From: Hyphomicrobium sp.
GTDB lineage: Bacteria > Pseudomonadota > Alphaproteobacteria > Rhizobiales > Hyphomicrobiaceae
DNA: 64,000 bases
Assembly (NCBI GenBank): GCA_030148725.1
Contig: JASBSU010000012.1
Coordinates: forward strand, 1-64,000
Direction: 5' to 3'
A program made the translations under genes and the position numbers. Under the pieces are notes generated by a model. That model was not told where the DNA came from. It made no database searches and saw only the letters and a program-made list of their open reading frames with translations. How positions within the stretch are numbered: position 1 is the first letter of the stretch; each line of letters starts with the position of its first letter. Positions 53,201 through 62,209 of this stretch are shown here, one piece after another.

Positions 53201-53906
53201 ACAGCGCCGCCGACACGCGGTCGATGTAGCGTCGCAGAACAGGCGACAGATATGCGTCCGCCACCGTCGTGTCGCCGCGTGGCACGATCTTGATGAGGGG
53301 CGAGACCTCGTGGCTCACCGACACTTGCCGGAACCCGAGGCGACGCGCGAGTTCGCCAGCCTGCCGCTCGTGTTCGGGAAAAGCGTAGGCGTGCATCAGG
53401 ACAATCGCGACGGAATCGATGCCCTCCTCGCGCACGCGGCGCAGATCCGTTTCGAGCCCCGAAAGATCCAACGCACGTTCGACTGTGCCATCGGCCCGAA
53501 TGCGTTCGTCCGCCTCTACAACGCGGCTATAGAGCATCTCCGGCTTGATGATGCGCTTGGCGAAAATGTCGGGCCGCGCCTGCGTGCCGATCTCGAGCTG
53601 GTCCCTGAGGCCGCGCGTGATGACCAACACCGTCGCATCACCCTTGCGCTCCAGAAGCGCGTTGGTGGCAACGGTCGTCCCCATTTTGACGTCGCTGATC
53701 CGCGCTGCCGGAATGGCTTCGCCCGTCCCAACGCCGAGAAAACGACGAATGGCCTCCAGGGCCGCGTCGTCATAGGCACCGGGGTTCTCGGAAAGCAGCT
53801 TGCGCGCCAGCAGCCGGCCGTCGGGTGCACGCGCAACGACATCCGTGAAGGTGCCGCCGCGATCGATGAAAAACTGCCATTTCTGGTCGTTGGAAGCCCC
53901 CGCCAT
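50283..53906 (-). CDS. Fused hydantoinase A/B family protein (5-oxoprolinase type)
   Basis: A 1207-residue fusion: HyuA-like N half ([56 protein letters not shown]) and HyuB-like C half ([43 protein letters not shown]). ATP-dependent 5-oxoprolinase opens pyroglutamate to glutamate; length fits that class (about 1200-1290). Start at MAGASNDQ with AGGGACG upstream. Could serve 5-oxoproline that forms from gamma-glutamyl amides or glutamine, linking to the methylamine genes by chemistry only. Confidence 0.9.
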   Translation of the reverse strand: MAGASNDQKWQFFIDRGGTFTDVVARAPDGRLLARKLLSENPGAYDDAALEAIRRFLGVGTGEAIPAARISDVKMGTTVATNALLERKGDATVLVITRGLRDQLEIGTQARPDIFAKRIIKPEMLYSRVVEADERIRADGTVERALDLSGLETDLRRVREEGIDSVAIVLMHAYAFPEHERQAGELARRLGFRQVSVSHEVSPLIKIVPRGDTTVADAYLSPVLRRYIDRVSAALSTGDDDPRLSFMASSGGLKSAQAFQGRDAILSGPAGGVVGMAETGKRAGFDKVIGFDMGGTSTDVAHYAGDYERSFETQIAGVRLAVPMLRVHTVAAGGGSIISFDGARFRVGPESAGSNPGPKAYRRGGPLTVTDANVMLGKLNPKYFPAIFGATSDQPLDVDAVRGAFDELARQVGDKRSPEDIADGAVRIAVENMANAIKNISVERGYDVTAYALNCFGSAGGQHACLIADTLGIETVLVHPLSGLLSAYGIGLAQQRGSRERSLEVPLSEAAMDDIETLAYELGSEVTEVLLDDGIEHDAIAVESFAHLRYAGGDTALAVPLSEPHFMRRDFEAVHRQRFGFISPEKDVVVAALEVAATGGGAPEQPAQQASRPGPIPRSVEEAGRGDRTRFYSRGAWHDAPVILRDQLEIDADIPGPAIVIEPNQTIVVEPGWKLRLTLNDDIVLTRAEPRARERLGANADPVLLEVFNNLFMAIAEQMGEALRNTAQSVNIKERLDFSCAVFDATGALVANAPHLPVHLGSMDRSVEAIIRERGTTMRPGDSFMLNAPYNGGTHLPDITVVTPVFDEGGTRVLFYVASRGHHEDIGGLTPGSMTPRATRIEEEGVYIDNFKLVDQGRFLEQETRALLTGAKYPARRPDKNIADLKAQLAANAKGEAELAQMVRHFGLDVVEAYMRHVQDNAEDAVRRLISRIEDGHYRVETDQGTAVEVRITVDRETRTAKIDFTGTSAQQPNNFNAPEPVTRAAVLYAVRVMVDEPIPMNAGCLKPIEIVVPDGSMLRPTYPAAVVAGNVETSQIVTNALFAAFGALGSAQGTMNNLTFGNETVQYYETLCSGAPAGPGFDGAAAVHVHMTNTRLTDPEILELRYPVLLEEFSIRRGSGGKGKWKSGDGTRRVIRFLELMHCAILSGYRRVAPFGLAGGEAGEAGSNSVRRNGSVEPIEGCAETVLEPGDAIVIVTPTGGGFGAA

Positions 53907-54089
53907 TTGGCGTCCCTTCGAGTACCCGTGCTGCCGTGAGCTATCGGGCGCCAACGGGTGCGTCAACCATGCCCGTCGCGCCGCACGCTCGACGCGAGTT
54001 GCGGCGATTTGCTGCGACTTTCCACCCTGCGCCGCAAACCTGTCCCCGGTGGGCTTCAAGTCTACGGCGAATGCCGCTAAGGGTTTGTC

Positions 54090-54821
54090 ATGCCTTGGAA
54101 AGAGATAGCACAGGCAATCGGGTTCGAGCCGGGCACCTCGGTGCGCGACGCGCTGTCGGCGGTTTGGTCACGCCTGATCGGTGAGCGCGTCACCAACCGC
54201 ACGCCGGGTTATCGCACCGTCGCCTTCACCATCGCAGTGACGACGCTGGCCGCCAAGATGGCGAAGGCGGATGGCGTCGCATTGCCTGTCGAGGTGCGCG
54301 CCTTCGAGCGCGTGTTCGATGTTCCCCCCGACGAGCGCGAAAACTTCCGCCGCCTGTACGATCTCGCCGCGCAAGACATCGCGGGCTACGAAACCTACGC
54401 CGGCAAGATCGCCACGCTGCTCGCCAACGAGCCGGAGATGTTGCGCGCACTGCTGGAATGTTTGTTCCACGTCGCTGCTGCGGACGGAATACTGCATCCT
54501 GACGAGGATGCGTTCCTCGCTGTTGTCGCGGAGAAGTTCGGGCTGTCGCATGGCGAGTTTCTGAGCGTACGCGCCGGCTTCATCAACGATCCATGCAGCC
54601 CGTATCAGATACTCGGCGTGCATCCGGACATAACCGATGCCGAGCTCAAATTGCGCCACCGCGCGCTGGTCCGCGAGCACCACCCCGACCGTCTGGCGGC
54701 TTCTGGCGTCCCGCCCGAGCTGCGCTGCGCCGCCAACCGCCGTCTCGCCGCGATAAACGCCGCGTACGACACCGTCCTTGCCGAGCGGCGCAGAGCGACC
54801 AAAGGCGCAGGCGCGCAATGA
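54090..54821 (+). CDS. DjlA-like TerB/DnaJ-domain protein
   Basis: A 243-residue protein: TerB-like helical domain (about 45-165, [21 protein letters not shown] and [19 protein letters not shown]) and a C-terminal J domain with the HPD motif in REHHPDRLA. Similar in order to DjlA but no N-terminal membrane segment is evident. Its last four bases overlap the next gene (ATGA). Confidence 0.9.
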   Translation: MPWKEIAQAIGFEPGTSVRDALSAVWSRLIGERVTNRTPGYRTVAFTIAVTTLAAKMAKADGVALPVEVRAFERVFDVPPDERENFRRLYDLAAQDIAGYETYAGKIATLLANEPEMLRALLECLFHVAAADGILHPDEDAFLAVVAEKFGLSHGEFLSVRAGFINDPCSPYQILGVHPDITDAELKLRHRALVREHHPDRLAASGVPPELRCAANRRLAAINAAYDTVLAERRRATKGAGAQ

Positions 54822-55582
54822 TCCTCAAGCCGGACTCCACGTTGGTGCACACGCTGCACCCGTCACCGAACATCGAGGATCGGCGCGAGGGCTGCCGCCC
54901 CAACATGATCGTACTGCATTACACCGGTATGTCTTCGGCCGACAAAGCGATCGGCTGGCTCGCCAACCCGGAGAGCAAAGTCTCGTGCCATTACGTGATC
55001 GACGAGGAAGGTCGCATCACGCAGATGGTGGAGGAGGCGCGCCGCGCCTGGCACGCTGGAGCGTCCTACTGGGCCGGCGAGACCGACATCAACTCCGTTT
55101 CGGTCGGGATAGAGATCCAGAACCCGGGCCATGAGCACGGCTACCCGGATTTTCCGCCCGCGCAGATGGAAGCCGTTGCCGGGCTTTGCCGCGACATCGC
55201 ACGCCGTCACCGCGTTGCACCCGAGCGCGTCCTGGCGCACTCGGATGTGGCTCCCGGCCGCAAGATCGACCCCGGCGAGAAGTTCAGGTGGTCCTGGCTC
55301 GCGCGACACGATGTCGGGCACTGGGTTCCACCCGCCAAATTGGACGAGCGGTCGGCGACCATTCTCGATGACGATGCCGCCGCGATGGAGGAAGCGCTCA
55401 ACCTGATGCGCGCCTACGGCTACGGTATCGAGAACAGCGAGCGCGCTGATTGGACAAAAGTCCTGATACGCACGCTGCAGCTGCATTTCCGCCCGGCCCG
55501 TTCGGACGGCCGCCTGGATATTGGAACGCTCGATACCCTGCACCGCCTCGTCGACGCGCTGCCGTCCCGCGCCACCAGCTAG
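54818..55582 (+). CDS. N-acetylmuramoyl-L-alanine amidase (AmpD/AmiD family)
   Basis: A 254-residue amidase_2-domain enzyme that cleaves the muramoyl-peptide bond: zinc ligands expected in MIVLHYTGMSS and AHSDVAPGRKIDPGEKF, and SVSVGIEIQNPGH. C-terminal peptidoglycan-binding-like helical part (about 190-250). No clear signal peptide, so possibly a cytoplasmic recycling enzyme. Coupled to the DnaJ-domain gene by ATGA. Confidence 0.9.
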   Translation: MILKPDSTLVHTLHPSPNIEDRREGCRPNMIVLHYTGMSSADKAIGWLANPESKVSCHYVIDEEGRITQMVEEARRAWHAGASYWAGETDINSVSVGIEIQNPGHEHGYPDFPPAQMEAVAGLCRDIARRHRVAPERVLAHSDVAPGRKIDPGEKFRWSWLARHDVGHWVPPAKLDERSATILDDDAAAMEEALNLMRAYGYGIENSERADWTKVLIRTLQLHFRPARSDGRLDIGTLDTLHRLVDALPSRATS

Positions 55583-55813
55583 GCCGCTCAGCGGTAACAT
55601 CGTCTCTAGAGACCACTTGCTGCGGCCGTCTGTCCCAAGGGAACCCTGGCGCAATTGGATCGTCAACCTTTCGAGACCAATTTCAGTCACTGAGGCGATG
55701 CGCCTGCCGGCGATATTGGCCCGCGTTGACACGCGTCAACCCGACGAAAAGGAACTTGGATACGAGATTGCGGGGGGCCGAGACCTCCCCGCAAGGCACC
55801 CGGAGGCAGATCG
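55583..55813. promoter_or_regulatory. phaC leader with several dyads
   Basis: A 231-bp spacer with a perfect GTCTCTAGAGAC palindrome (55602-55613), an inverted repeat GTTGAC-ACGC-GTCAAC (55725-55740) and a hairpin TTGCGGGG/CCCCGCAA (55768-55794) ending 20 bases before phaC. The middle dyad resembles an operator; the last could shape the mRNA leader. Confidence 0.45.
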
Positions 55814-57661
55814 ATGGCGACACGTCCGAATACGCAGCTCGTCGTGCAGGCGCCGCAGGCACTCCTGGCCGCCCCGCCGCGTACAGTCATGGCGCCGCCG
55901 CAGGCGCAGGTCGTGCACTCGTCCGACGATGACGACATGTCCGCCGAATTCGCGAACATGATCGACCGCTCCGTCCATTATGCGATGTCGAGAATGACGC
56001 TCGGCCTCTCGCCTGCTGCCGTGCTAGAAGCGTATTTCGACTGGCTCGTCCATCTTGCCGCCTCTCCGGGAAAGCAGTCGCAGCTCGCGCAAAAGGCGTT
56101 GCGCAAATGGCTTCGACTGGTGCGCTATATGGCATCCCTGAGCCGTCGCCCCGACTGCGCGGACGGCAGCTGCATCGAGCCGCTGCCGCAGGACAAGCGC
56201 TTCCGTGGCGAGGCGTGGAAGACCTGGCCCTACAACGTCATCAGCCAGGCATTCCTTCTGCAGCAGCAATGGTGGCACAACGCGACGACAGGTGTCCGCG
56301 GCGTCTCGCCAGAGCATGAGCGTCAGGTCGAGTTTGCGACGCGCCAGTTTCTCGACATGCTCTCGCCGGCAAATTTCATCTTCACCAATCCCGAGGTGCT
56401 GCAGAAGACAGTCAGCGACGGCGGCATGAATCTCGTGCGCGGGTTCTGGAATTTCGTCGAGGATTACGAGCGCGCGAGCAATGGCCGCCCACCTGTCGGG
56501 CTTGAAGATTTCAAGGTCGGGGCGAACCTCGCCGTCACGCCTGGCAAGGTCGTATATCGCAACGAGCTGATCGAGCTGATTCAGTACGAGCCGCGCGTGA
56601 AGCGCGTCGCGGCAGAGCCGGTGCTCATCGTTCCGGCCTGGATCATGAAGTATTACATCCTCGATCTGCGGCCGGAGAACTCGCTGGTGGCATACCTGCT
56701 CGAGCAGGGCTTCACCGTCTTCATCATCTCCTGGAAAAACCCTGGGTCCGAGGACCGCAACCTGAGTTTCGAGGACTATCGCAAAATTGGCGTCGAGGCC
56801 GCCCTCGATGGCGTGCGCACCATTGTCCCGGACGAGAAGGTCCACGCCGTCGGCTATTGTCTTGGCGGCACTCTGCTGGCTGCCGAGGCCGCCACCTTGT
56901 CGCGCGATGGTCGCGACATCCTCGCCACCATGACGTTGTTCGCCGCGCAGGTCGACTTCAAGGAGGCGGGTGAGCTGACGCTGTTCATCAACGAGGGGCA
57001 GGTCGCCTTCCTCGAAGACATGATGTGGCAGCAGGGCTACCTCGACGCGCAACAGATGTCCGGCGCCTTCCAGCTCTTACGCTCCAACGACCTCATCTGG
57101 TCGCGCATGGTGCACGATTACCTGATGGGCGAACGCCAGCCGCAATTCGATCTGATGGCCTGGAACGCCGATTCAACGCGCATGCCCTATCGCATGCACT
57201 CCGATTACCTGCGCCAGCTCTTCCTCGATAACGACCTTTCCGAAGGTCGCCTGCGCACCGACGGCAAGATTGCCGCGCTCACCGACATCCGCGTGCCGGT
57301 GTTCGCCGTCGCGACCGAAACCGATCACGTTGCGCCCTGGCGTTCCGTCTTCAAGCTCAACCTGCTGCTCGACACGGACGTGACGTTCCTGCTGACCACC
57401 GGCGGCCACAACGCCGGCATCGTCTCGCCGCCAGCGAACTCTTCGCGCGCCTATCGCGTGGCACTACGCACCGAGCAGGATGCTTATCTCGACCCCGAAA
57501 CCTGGTACGCGCACATGCAGCCGCACAAGGGATCGTGGTGGCCGGAGTGGGTGCACTGGCTCAAGCAGAACTCCTCCGGCGAGACGGATGCCATCGAACC
57601 TGGCGGCGGCAAGCTGCAGCCGATCTGCCCGGCGCCCGGCACCTACGTCCTGCAAACGTAG
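55814..57661 (+). CDS. phaC: Class I polyhydroxyalkanoate synthase PhaC
   Basis: A 615-residue PHA polymerase: N-terminal PhaC domain (about 60-260), alpha/beta-hydrolase catalytic part with nucleophile Cys349 in VGYCLGGTLL, Asp504 (ATETDHVAPW) and His532 (TTGGHNAGIV). GGAGG-type site upstream (CGGAGG at 55801). Adds hydroxyacyl-CoA units to storage polymer. An extra Pro/Gln-rich N terminus of about 40 residues precedes the domain. No phaA or phaB lies nearby. Confidence 0.93.
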   Translation: MATRPNTQLVVQAPQALLAAPPRTVMAPPQAQVVHSSDDDDMSAEFANMIDRSVHYAMSRMTLGLSPAAVLEAYFDWLVHLAASPGKQSQLAQKALRKWLRLVRYMASLSRRPDCADGSCIEPLPQDKRFRGEAWKTWPYNVISQAFLLQQQWWHNATTGVRGVSPEHERQVEFATRQFLDMLSPANFIFTNPEVLQKTVSDGGMNLVRGFWNFVEDYERASNGRPPVGLEDFKVGANLAVTPGKVVYRNELIELIQYEPRVKRVAAEPVLIVPAWIMKYYILDLRPENSLVAYLLEQGFTVFIISWKNPGSEDRNLSFEDYRKIGVEAALDGVRTIVPDEKVHAVGYCLGGTLLAAEAATLSRDGRDILATMTLFAAQVDFKEAGELTLFINEGQVAFLEDMMWQQGYLDAQQMSGAFQLLRSNDLIWSRMVHDYLMGERQPQFDLMAWNADSTRMPYRMHSDYLRQLFLDNDLSEGRLRTDGKIAALTDIRVPVFAVATETDHVAPWRSVFKLNLLLDTDVTFLLTTGGHNAGIVSPPANSSRAYRVALRTEQDAYLDPETWYAHMQPHKGSWWPEWVHWLKQNSSGETDAIEPGGGKLQPICPAPGTYVLQT

Positions 57662-57747
57662 TGTTGCGTGACGCGACTGGTTACGGATTGTGCACCATCT
57701 CCGGATACGGTCCCAAACACACGCGCATGCGTTGAGTAGGAGGGACT

Positions 57748-57984
57748 ATGCAAATCGCAAATCGGCTGCTCGCCACGGCAACCGCGTTCGGTGGACTTTT
57801 CGCGGCCGGAACCGTTTTCGCTGCTGACTTCGGCGCTCCGATGCCGCCCCCGCAGGCTGTCTATCCGGCGCCGGTATACGTCGCGGTGAACCCATACTGC
57901 ATGCGCTGGACGGCTCGCTGCGACCGCCGCTGGGGCATTGGCTCGCCGCGCTTCGCCCGCTGCATGTGGCGGCACGGCTGCTGA
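57748..57984 (+). CDS. Small secreted Cys/Trp-rich protein
   Basis: A 78-residue protein: signal peptide (about 1-25, LLATATAFGGLFAAGTVFA), then a Pro-rich stretch and a C-terminal basic, Cys-containing tail (NPYCMRWTARCDRRW, FARCMWRHGC; four Cys). TAGGAGGGACT precedes the ATG. Family unknown. Confidence 0.75.
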   Translation: MQIANRLLATATAFGGLFAAGTVFAADFGAPMPPPQAVYPAPVYVAVNPYCMRWTARCDRRWGIGSPRFARCMWRHGC

Positions 57985-58025
57985 GCTCAGCGTCCACTCG
58001 CGATCCCTTCGAGAGTAGGTGCTGC

Positions 58026-58382
58026 ATGAAACTCGGCACGATCGCACTGGCAGGCATGACGTTGCTCGCGTTCCAGGGGAACGCGAGCGCTAGCGGCTAT
58101 GCACCGCTCGACTGCACCAAGGCGCACTCGGCGTCCGAGAAGGCGATATGCAAGTCATATGCGCTCGGCCAGGACGAGGCACGCATGGCGACGCTCTACG
58201 CGATCGCAACGTCGCTCGTCGGCATGGGGCGCCGTGGTGATATCGAGGACCAGCAACGAGCTTGGCTGAAACAGCGCGACGCTTGTGGCGTTCGCGATGC
58301 CTGCATCGCGAACGCATACGCCACGCGCATTCGCGAGTTGGACGCAGTCATCGCCGACGTCGCCTCGCACGGTCCATTCTGA
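58026..58382 (+). CDS. LprI-like small periplasmic protein
   Basis: A 118-residue exported protein: signal peptide (about 1-22) and a four-Cys helical domain (LDCTKAHSASEKAICKSYALGQDE and WLKQRDACGVRDACIANAYATRI) like LprI/lysozyme-inhibitor-like proteins. Located 42 bp after the previous small secreted gene. Confidence 0.85.
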   Translation: MKLGTIALAGMTLLAFQGNASASGYAPLDCTKAHSASEKAICKSYALGQDEARMATLYAIATSLVGMGRRGDIEDQQRAWLKQRDACGVRDACIANAYATRIRELDAVIADVASHGPF

Positions 58383-58397
58383 CCCACTGAAAAAGAA

Positions 58398-58421
58398 ACG
58401 CCCGGGTTTATTCCCGGGCGT
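58398..58421. terminator. Shared terminator between convergent genes
   Basis: Perfect 9-bp stem ACGCCCGGG/CCCGGGCGT with a TTTATT loop between the LprI-like stop (58382) and the SH3-protein stop (58447). A-rich on the left side and T-containing on the right. Confidence 0.85.
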
Positions 58422-58446
58422 CTCTGCTTGTCTGTGTTTCGCACCG

Positions 58447-59202
58447 TCAGCGTCTGTCGCCGGGGCCCGGTCCGGGACCGCGTCCGTCGCGGCGATCATC
58501 TCGCCTGTCGTGCCGATCATCGCGACGATCCTCGCGGCGATCCTGCCTCACGTCCTGGCGGTCCTGCCGCAAATCGCGACGATTATCGCGATGCTCCCAA
58601 CGGCCGTCGCGGCGCTCCCACTGGCGGTTCCAGCGGTCATCGCGTCGATCGTCACGACGCTCGATGCGCTCAGGTCGCCGCCAGCCGCGATCCGGCGGCG
58701 GACGCATGCCTGGAGGCGCAACATATCCGCGGCGCCACCAGCCCGGCGTACGCGGTCCGGGCGGCGGAGCGTGCCAGTCGCGTCTCGGACGCCAGCTGTA
58801 GGAATACCAGCGCGAGCGGTCGCGATACCACGGACGCCCCACGTAATAGCGGTCCCAGTAATCGCGCACCGCGAACGTCACGAACGGAATTCGGAAATAC
58901 GCCGGGCCATAGTCGGGCAGCGGCACCATCGAGCCGCGATAAGCGAAAGCGATGTACTCGCTGTAGACCCAGCCGCGATCGGGGCCCCAACGAACATCGC
59001 ACCAGGATTCATCGCGCAGGCAGCCCGCGACGTGGATGGGCTCGCCCTCGGGAATGACGCCGATGCTGGGGAAGTCGATGTCGGGTCCGGTCCGCATGTT
59101 GACGTTCGCCGTAGCGTAGCCGGGTTCCGCGTGCGCGGCAGCACTGCCGAACACCGTCGCAAGCGCGGCAGCGGCAAAAAGTGCTCTCAATTTCATTGTC
59201 AT
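58447..59202 (-). CDS. Secreted SH3-domain protein with Arg/Asp-rich tail
   Basis: A 251-residue protein: signal peptide (about 1-25), a bacterial SH3 domain (YATANVNMRTGPDIDFPSIG, VAGCLRDESWCDVRWG, GWVYSEYIAFAYRG), an aromatic linker (YYVGRPWYRDRSRWYSYS), and a low-complexity tail of RRDD-type units (about 175-245). Starts at MTMKLRAL with AGGAG five bases upstream. Likely cell-envelope associated. Confidence 0.88.
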   Translation of the reverse strand: MTMKLRALFAAAALATVFGSAAAHAEPGYATANVNMRTGPDIDFPSIGVIPEGEPIHVAGCLRDESWCDVRWGPDRGWVYSEYIAFAYRGSMVPLPDYGPAYFRIPFVTFAVRDYWDRYYVGRPWYRDRSRWYSYSWRPRRDWHAPPPGPRTPGWWRRGYVAPPGMRPPPDRGWRRPERIERRDDRRDDRWNRQWERRDGRWEHRDNRRDLRQDRQDVRQDRREDRRDDRHDRRDDRRDGRGPGPGPGDRR

Positions 59203-59426
59203 CGACGCTCCTAGGGGATCAACCACCCCATGTGTCCGCCAACCTTGGCAAGCTGATGGCCTACCGCGGCACTATTTCGGCCGCAATTGTTCAACGTCGG
59301 CATCGAGAGATTTCCGGCGCGGCGTGCGTGAGGTCTTCGAGGACGCCTGCGGTCCCACCACCGTGGCTGACTTGCAATGGTGGCGGCTTCGTTCCGGCAC
59401 CAGCCTGAAATAATGCTCCCCAGCCT

Positions 59427-59450
59427 CGCTATATCCGATTAGACATAGCG
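59427..59450. promoter_or_regulatory. Dyad CGCTAT-N12-ATAGCG before the TonB receptor
   Basis: A perfect 6-bp inverted repeat with a 12-base spacer, centred about 42 bp before the receptor start. The layout suits a dimeric regulator. It does not match the Fur or Irr consensus as I know them. Confidence 0.5.
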
Positions 59451-59479
59451 CAGAAGTATCGCGGAGGGGTTCAATTGTA

Positions 59480-61921
59480 ATGCGTACGTTTGCGTGCGCG
59501 GCGCTGTATGGCGCCGTGATGGGTATTGCTGTGTCTGCGCCAGCCAGGGCGCAAGATGCTGCCGCGCTGACCGCCGGCGGTGATGTGACGGCAGAACAAG
59601 CGACGCCGCTTCCGCCGGTTGTGGTCGAGGCGCCCTCCAAGCCTCTCGTGCGCAAGCAGCAGTACAAGAAGGCGGCGGGTGCCGGCGCGCCCTGGGCACA
59701 GCCCGCTTCGACGTCTGGCGAGATATCGAGCGAGGGCATTCCCGGTACGAGCGTCGGCGTCTACACGCTCGGCCAGCTCGACATGATCGGCGGCTCCACC
59801 ATCACCAACGAGGCGATGTACACGTTCAACAAGAACGCGCTCGGACAGGCGGTCAATCTCCTGCCTGGCGTGTCGTGGTTGAGCACCGGCGCCCCGTCGA
59901 TCAATTCCAGCGGCTCGCGCAACGAGGGTGACATCTTCGTGCGCGGCTTCAACCGCTTCCAGGTGCCGCTCTATATGGACGGCGTGCGCGTTTATCTGCC
60001 GGCCGACAACCGCATCGACATGAACCGCTTCATGACGCCCGATCTCGCCGAGATCCAGGTCGCCAAAGGGTACGTGTCGGTTCTGAATGGCCCCGGCGGT
60101 GAGGGCGGTGCCATAAATCTCGTCAGCCGCAAGCCGACCAAGGAGTACGAGCTAGAAACGCGCGTCGGCAGCGTGTTCGACGGCGATCTGGGCTCCATGG
60201 GCCAGTGGAACGCCTACGGCTACGTCGGCACCCGCCAGAAGGGCTACTACGCCCAGATCAGCGGCACCATCGTCGACCAAGACCACTTCGACATGTCGAA
60301 CAACTTCACGCCGTCCTCCTACACATCGCCCGCAGCCTATAACCCGAACCCGTTCCCTTATGAGGATGGCGGCAACCGGGACAACTCCGACTTCAAGGAT
60401 TGGCGCATCAATACGAAGGCCGGCATCACGCCGAATGCGACCGACGAGTACAGCATCAACTTGACGAAGCAGGCGGGTCAGAAGAATGCGCCGCTGCACG
60501 TCGATCGGCAGATCGTGCAGGGCTATTTCAATGGCCTCCCGCGCTTCTGGCAGTGGCCCCAGTGGGACACGACGAGCCTGTCATGGCTGTCGAAAACGAA
60601 GTTGGGCGATGCGTCCTACATCAAGACCAACACCTACTATAATACCTTCGACAACATGATCTCGTTCTACACCAACCCGACGTACACCAATCAGCCGTCC
60701 GACAGCCCGTATGCGGACCGCTCGTATGGCGGTTTCATCGAGATGGGCACCGATCTCATCCCGATGAATACGCTGAAGGGCGCGATCCATTATCGCAAGG
60801 ACGTGCATACGGAGAACGCGATCAACTACACATACGGCGCGGTTCCCAACGTTCCGATTTCGGAAACGAGCAACGGCTACAAGTATCGCGCCGAGGAGGG
60901 TTGGTCTTTCGCGGCCGAGAACACGTTCCACGCAACGCGTGACCTCGATCTGGTGGCAGGCGTGAGCTACGACACCAACGCGGTGCTCAGCGTCGAGAAC
61001 GACGGCGTTCCGGTAACGGGAGCGGCGGGATTAACGCCGAGCGCTAATGCCTGGAACTGGCAGACCGCCGCGATTTATCGCTACAGCAAGACGGGCAGCG
61101 TGCATGGCGACATTTCGAGCCGCACGCGGTTCCCGACGCTGTTCGAGCGCTACAGCACGCGATTTGACGCCAAGACGATCGTCAATCCGGACATCCCGCC
61201 CGAGCGTTCGACGAACTACGAGATCGGCGTCAGAGATCTCCTGGCGCCCGGTCTGCATGTTTCGTCGGCTGTCTTCTATTCCGACATCGAGGACAGCATC
61301 CAGAACGTCTTTTATGGCAACGGCAACAGCTCGATCACCGGCGTGAGCCCGGATGGCTACTACTACGGCGCAGAGCTTTCCGCCGATTGGGATGCGTCGC
61401 GAACGCTGCGAGCTGGCGGCAACTATACCTACATCGAGCGCGACCTCGACTTCGCGCAGTCGGCCGCAAACCTCCCCGCCGGCACGCAGGCCAATATCGT
61501 CAACTCCGTTGCGCTCACCCAGATGGAAGGTCTGCCGAAGCACAAGGCGTTCTTCTATGTAGCTTGGAAGGCAACGAACCAGCAGACGCTGACGCCAAGC
61601 CTCGAAGTTGCCACCGACCGCGTCGCCATGGTGACGAGCTGTGCATCGACGCTGATCACCAACGGCAATTCGGCTGGCCACAGCGCCACCAACGGCAACT
61701 GCGGCAAGACCACCGGCCCAGCCAATACCGCGGCGACGACGCCCAACTACGTCAACATCGGATCTTACGCCCTGTTGAACGTGCGCGCCGACCACCAGTG
61801 GACCGACAACTTCTCGACCGCCGTTGGCGTCACCAACCTGCTCGATCGGAACTACTCCCTGGCCGAGGGCTTCCCCGAGCCGGGTCGCCAGTTCTACGCC
61901 ACGGCACGCGCCAAGTTCTGA
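59480..61921 (+). CDS. TonB-dependent outer-membrane receptor
   Basis: An 813-residue receptor: signal peptide (about 1-24), Pro-rich linker, plug domain with NLLPGVSWLSTG and DIFVRGFNRFQVPLYMDGVRVYLP, then a 22-strand barrel ending in FPEPGRQFYATARAKF. Plug sequence fits siderophore or metal-complex receptors. Ligand unknown. The neighbouring di-haem peroxidase gene follows in the same direction after a terminator. Confidence 0.92.
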   Translation: MRTFACAALYGAVMGIAVSAPARAQDAAALTAGGDVTAEQATPLPPVVVEAPSKPLVRKQQYKKAAGAGAPWAQPASTSGEISSEGIPGTSVGVYTLGQLDMIGGSTITNEAMYTFNKNALGQAVNLLPGVSWLSTGAPSINSSGSRNEGDIFVRGFNRFQVPLYMDGVRVYLPADNRIDMNRFMTPDLAEIQVAKGYVSVLNGPGGEGGAINLVSRKPTKEYELETRVGSVFDGDLGSMGQWNAYGYVGTRQKGYYAQISGTIVDQDHFDMSNNFTPSSYTSPAAYNPNPFPYEDGGNRDNSDFKDWRINTKAGITPNATDEYSINLTKQAGQKNAPLHVDRQIVQGYFNGLPRFWQWPQWDTTSLSWLSKTKLGDASYIKTNTYYNTFDNMISFYTNPTYTNQPSDSPYADRSYGGFIEMGTDLIPMNTLKGAIHYRKDVHTENAINYTYGAVPNVPISETSNGYKYRAEEGWSFAAENTFHATRDLDLVAGVSYDTNAVLSVENDGVPVTGAAGLTPSANAWNWQTAAIYRYSKTGSVHGDISSRTRFPTLFERYSTRFDAKTIVNPDIPPERSTNYEIGVRDLLAPGLHVSSAVFYSDIEDSIQNVFYGNGNSSITGVSPDGYYYGAELSADWDASRTLRAGGNYTYIERDLDFAQSAANLPAGTQANIVNSVALTQMEGLPKHKAFFYVAWKATNQQTLTPSLEVATDRVAMVTSCASTLITNGNSAGHSATNGNCGKTTGPANTAATTPNYVNIGSYALLNVRADHQWTDNFSTAVGVTNLLDRNYSLAEGFPEPGRQFYATARAKF

Positions 61922-61946
61922 GTGCCGTCGCAGACGAGATGAAGTT

Positions 61947-61979
61947 ATGCCGGCGTGCGCTCCTCGCGCATGCCGGCAT
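61947..61979 (+). terminator. Terminator hairpin after the TonB receptor
   Basis: 14-bp stem (ATGCCGGCGTGCGC / GCGCATGCCGGCAT, one G-T wobble) with TCCTC loop, 26 bp after the receptor stop. Followed by a short T-containing stretch only. Confidence 0.75.
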
Positions 61980-62209
61980 TCGCACATTAAAGGCATTCCA
62001 GAAAACCGTGGAGACGCCACCGGTCACAGTCGGCCGAAGGCCAGTCTTTCCAGCATGACTTAGGTCAGCGGAGCCAAAACGCCGCGCTGCCGCATTCTGC
62101 GCTTACAGGTCGCGTGCATTGGGCGTCCCGGGGCGCTATCAGGATGCGCAAGCCCGGCGCCCTGCGCGGCCGGAGATGGGTCGAAGCAAAGCTGGCATTG
62201 GCTGGAAGA

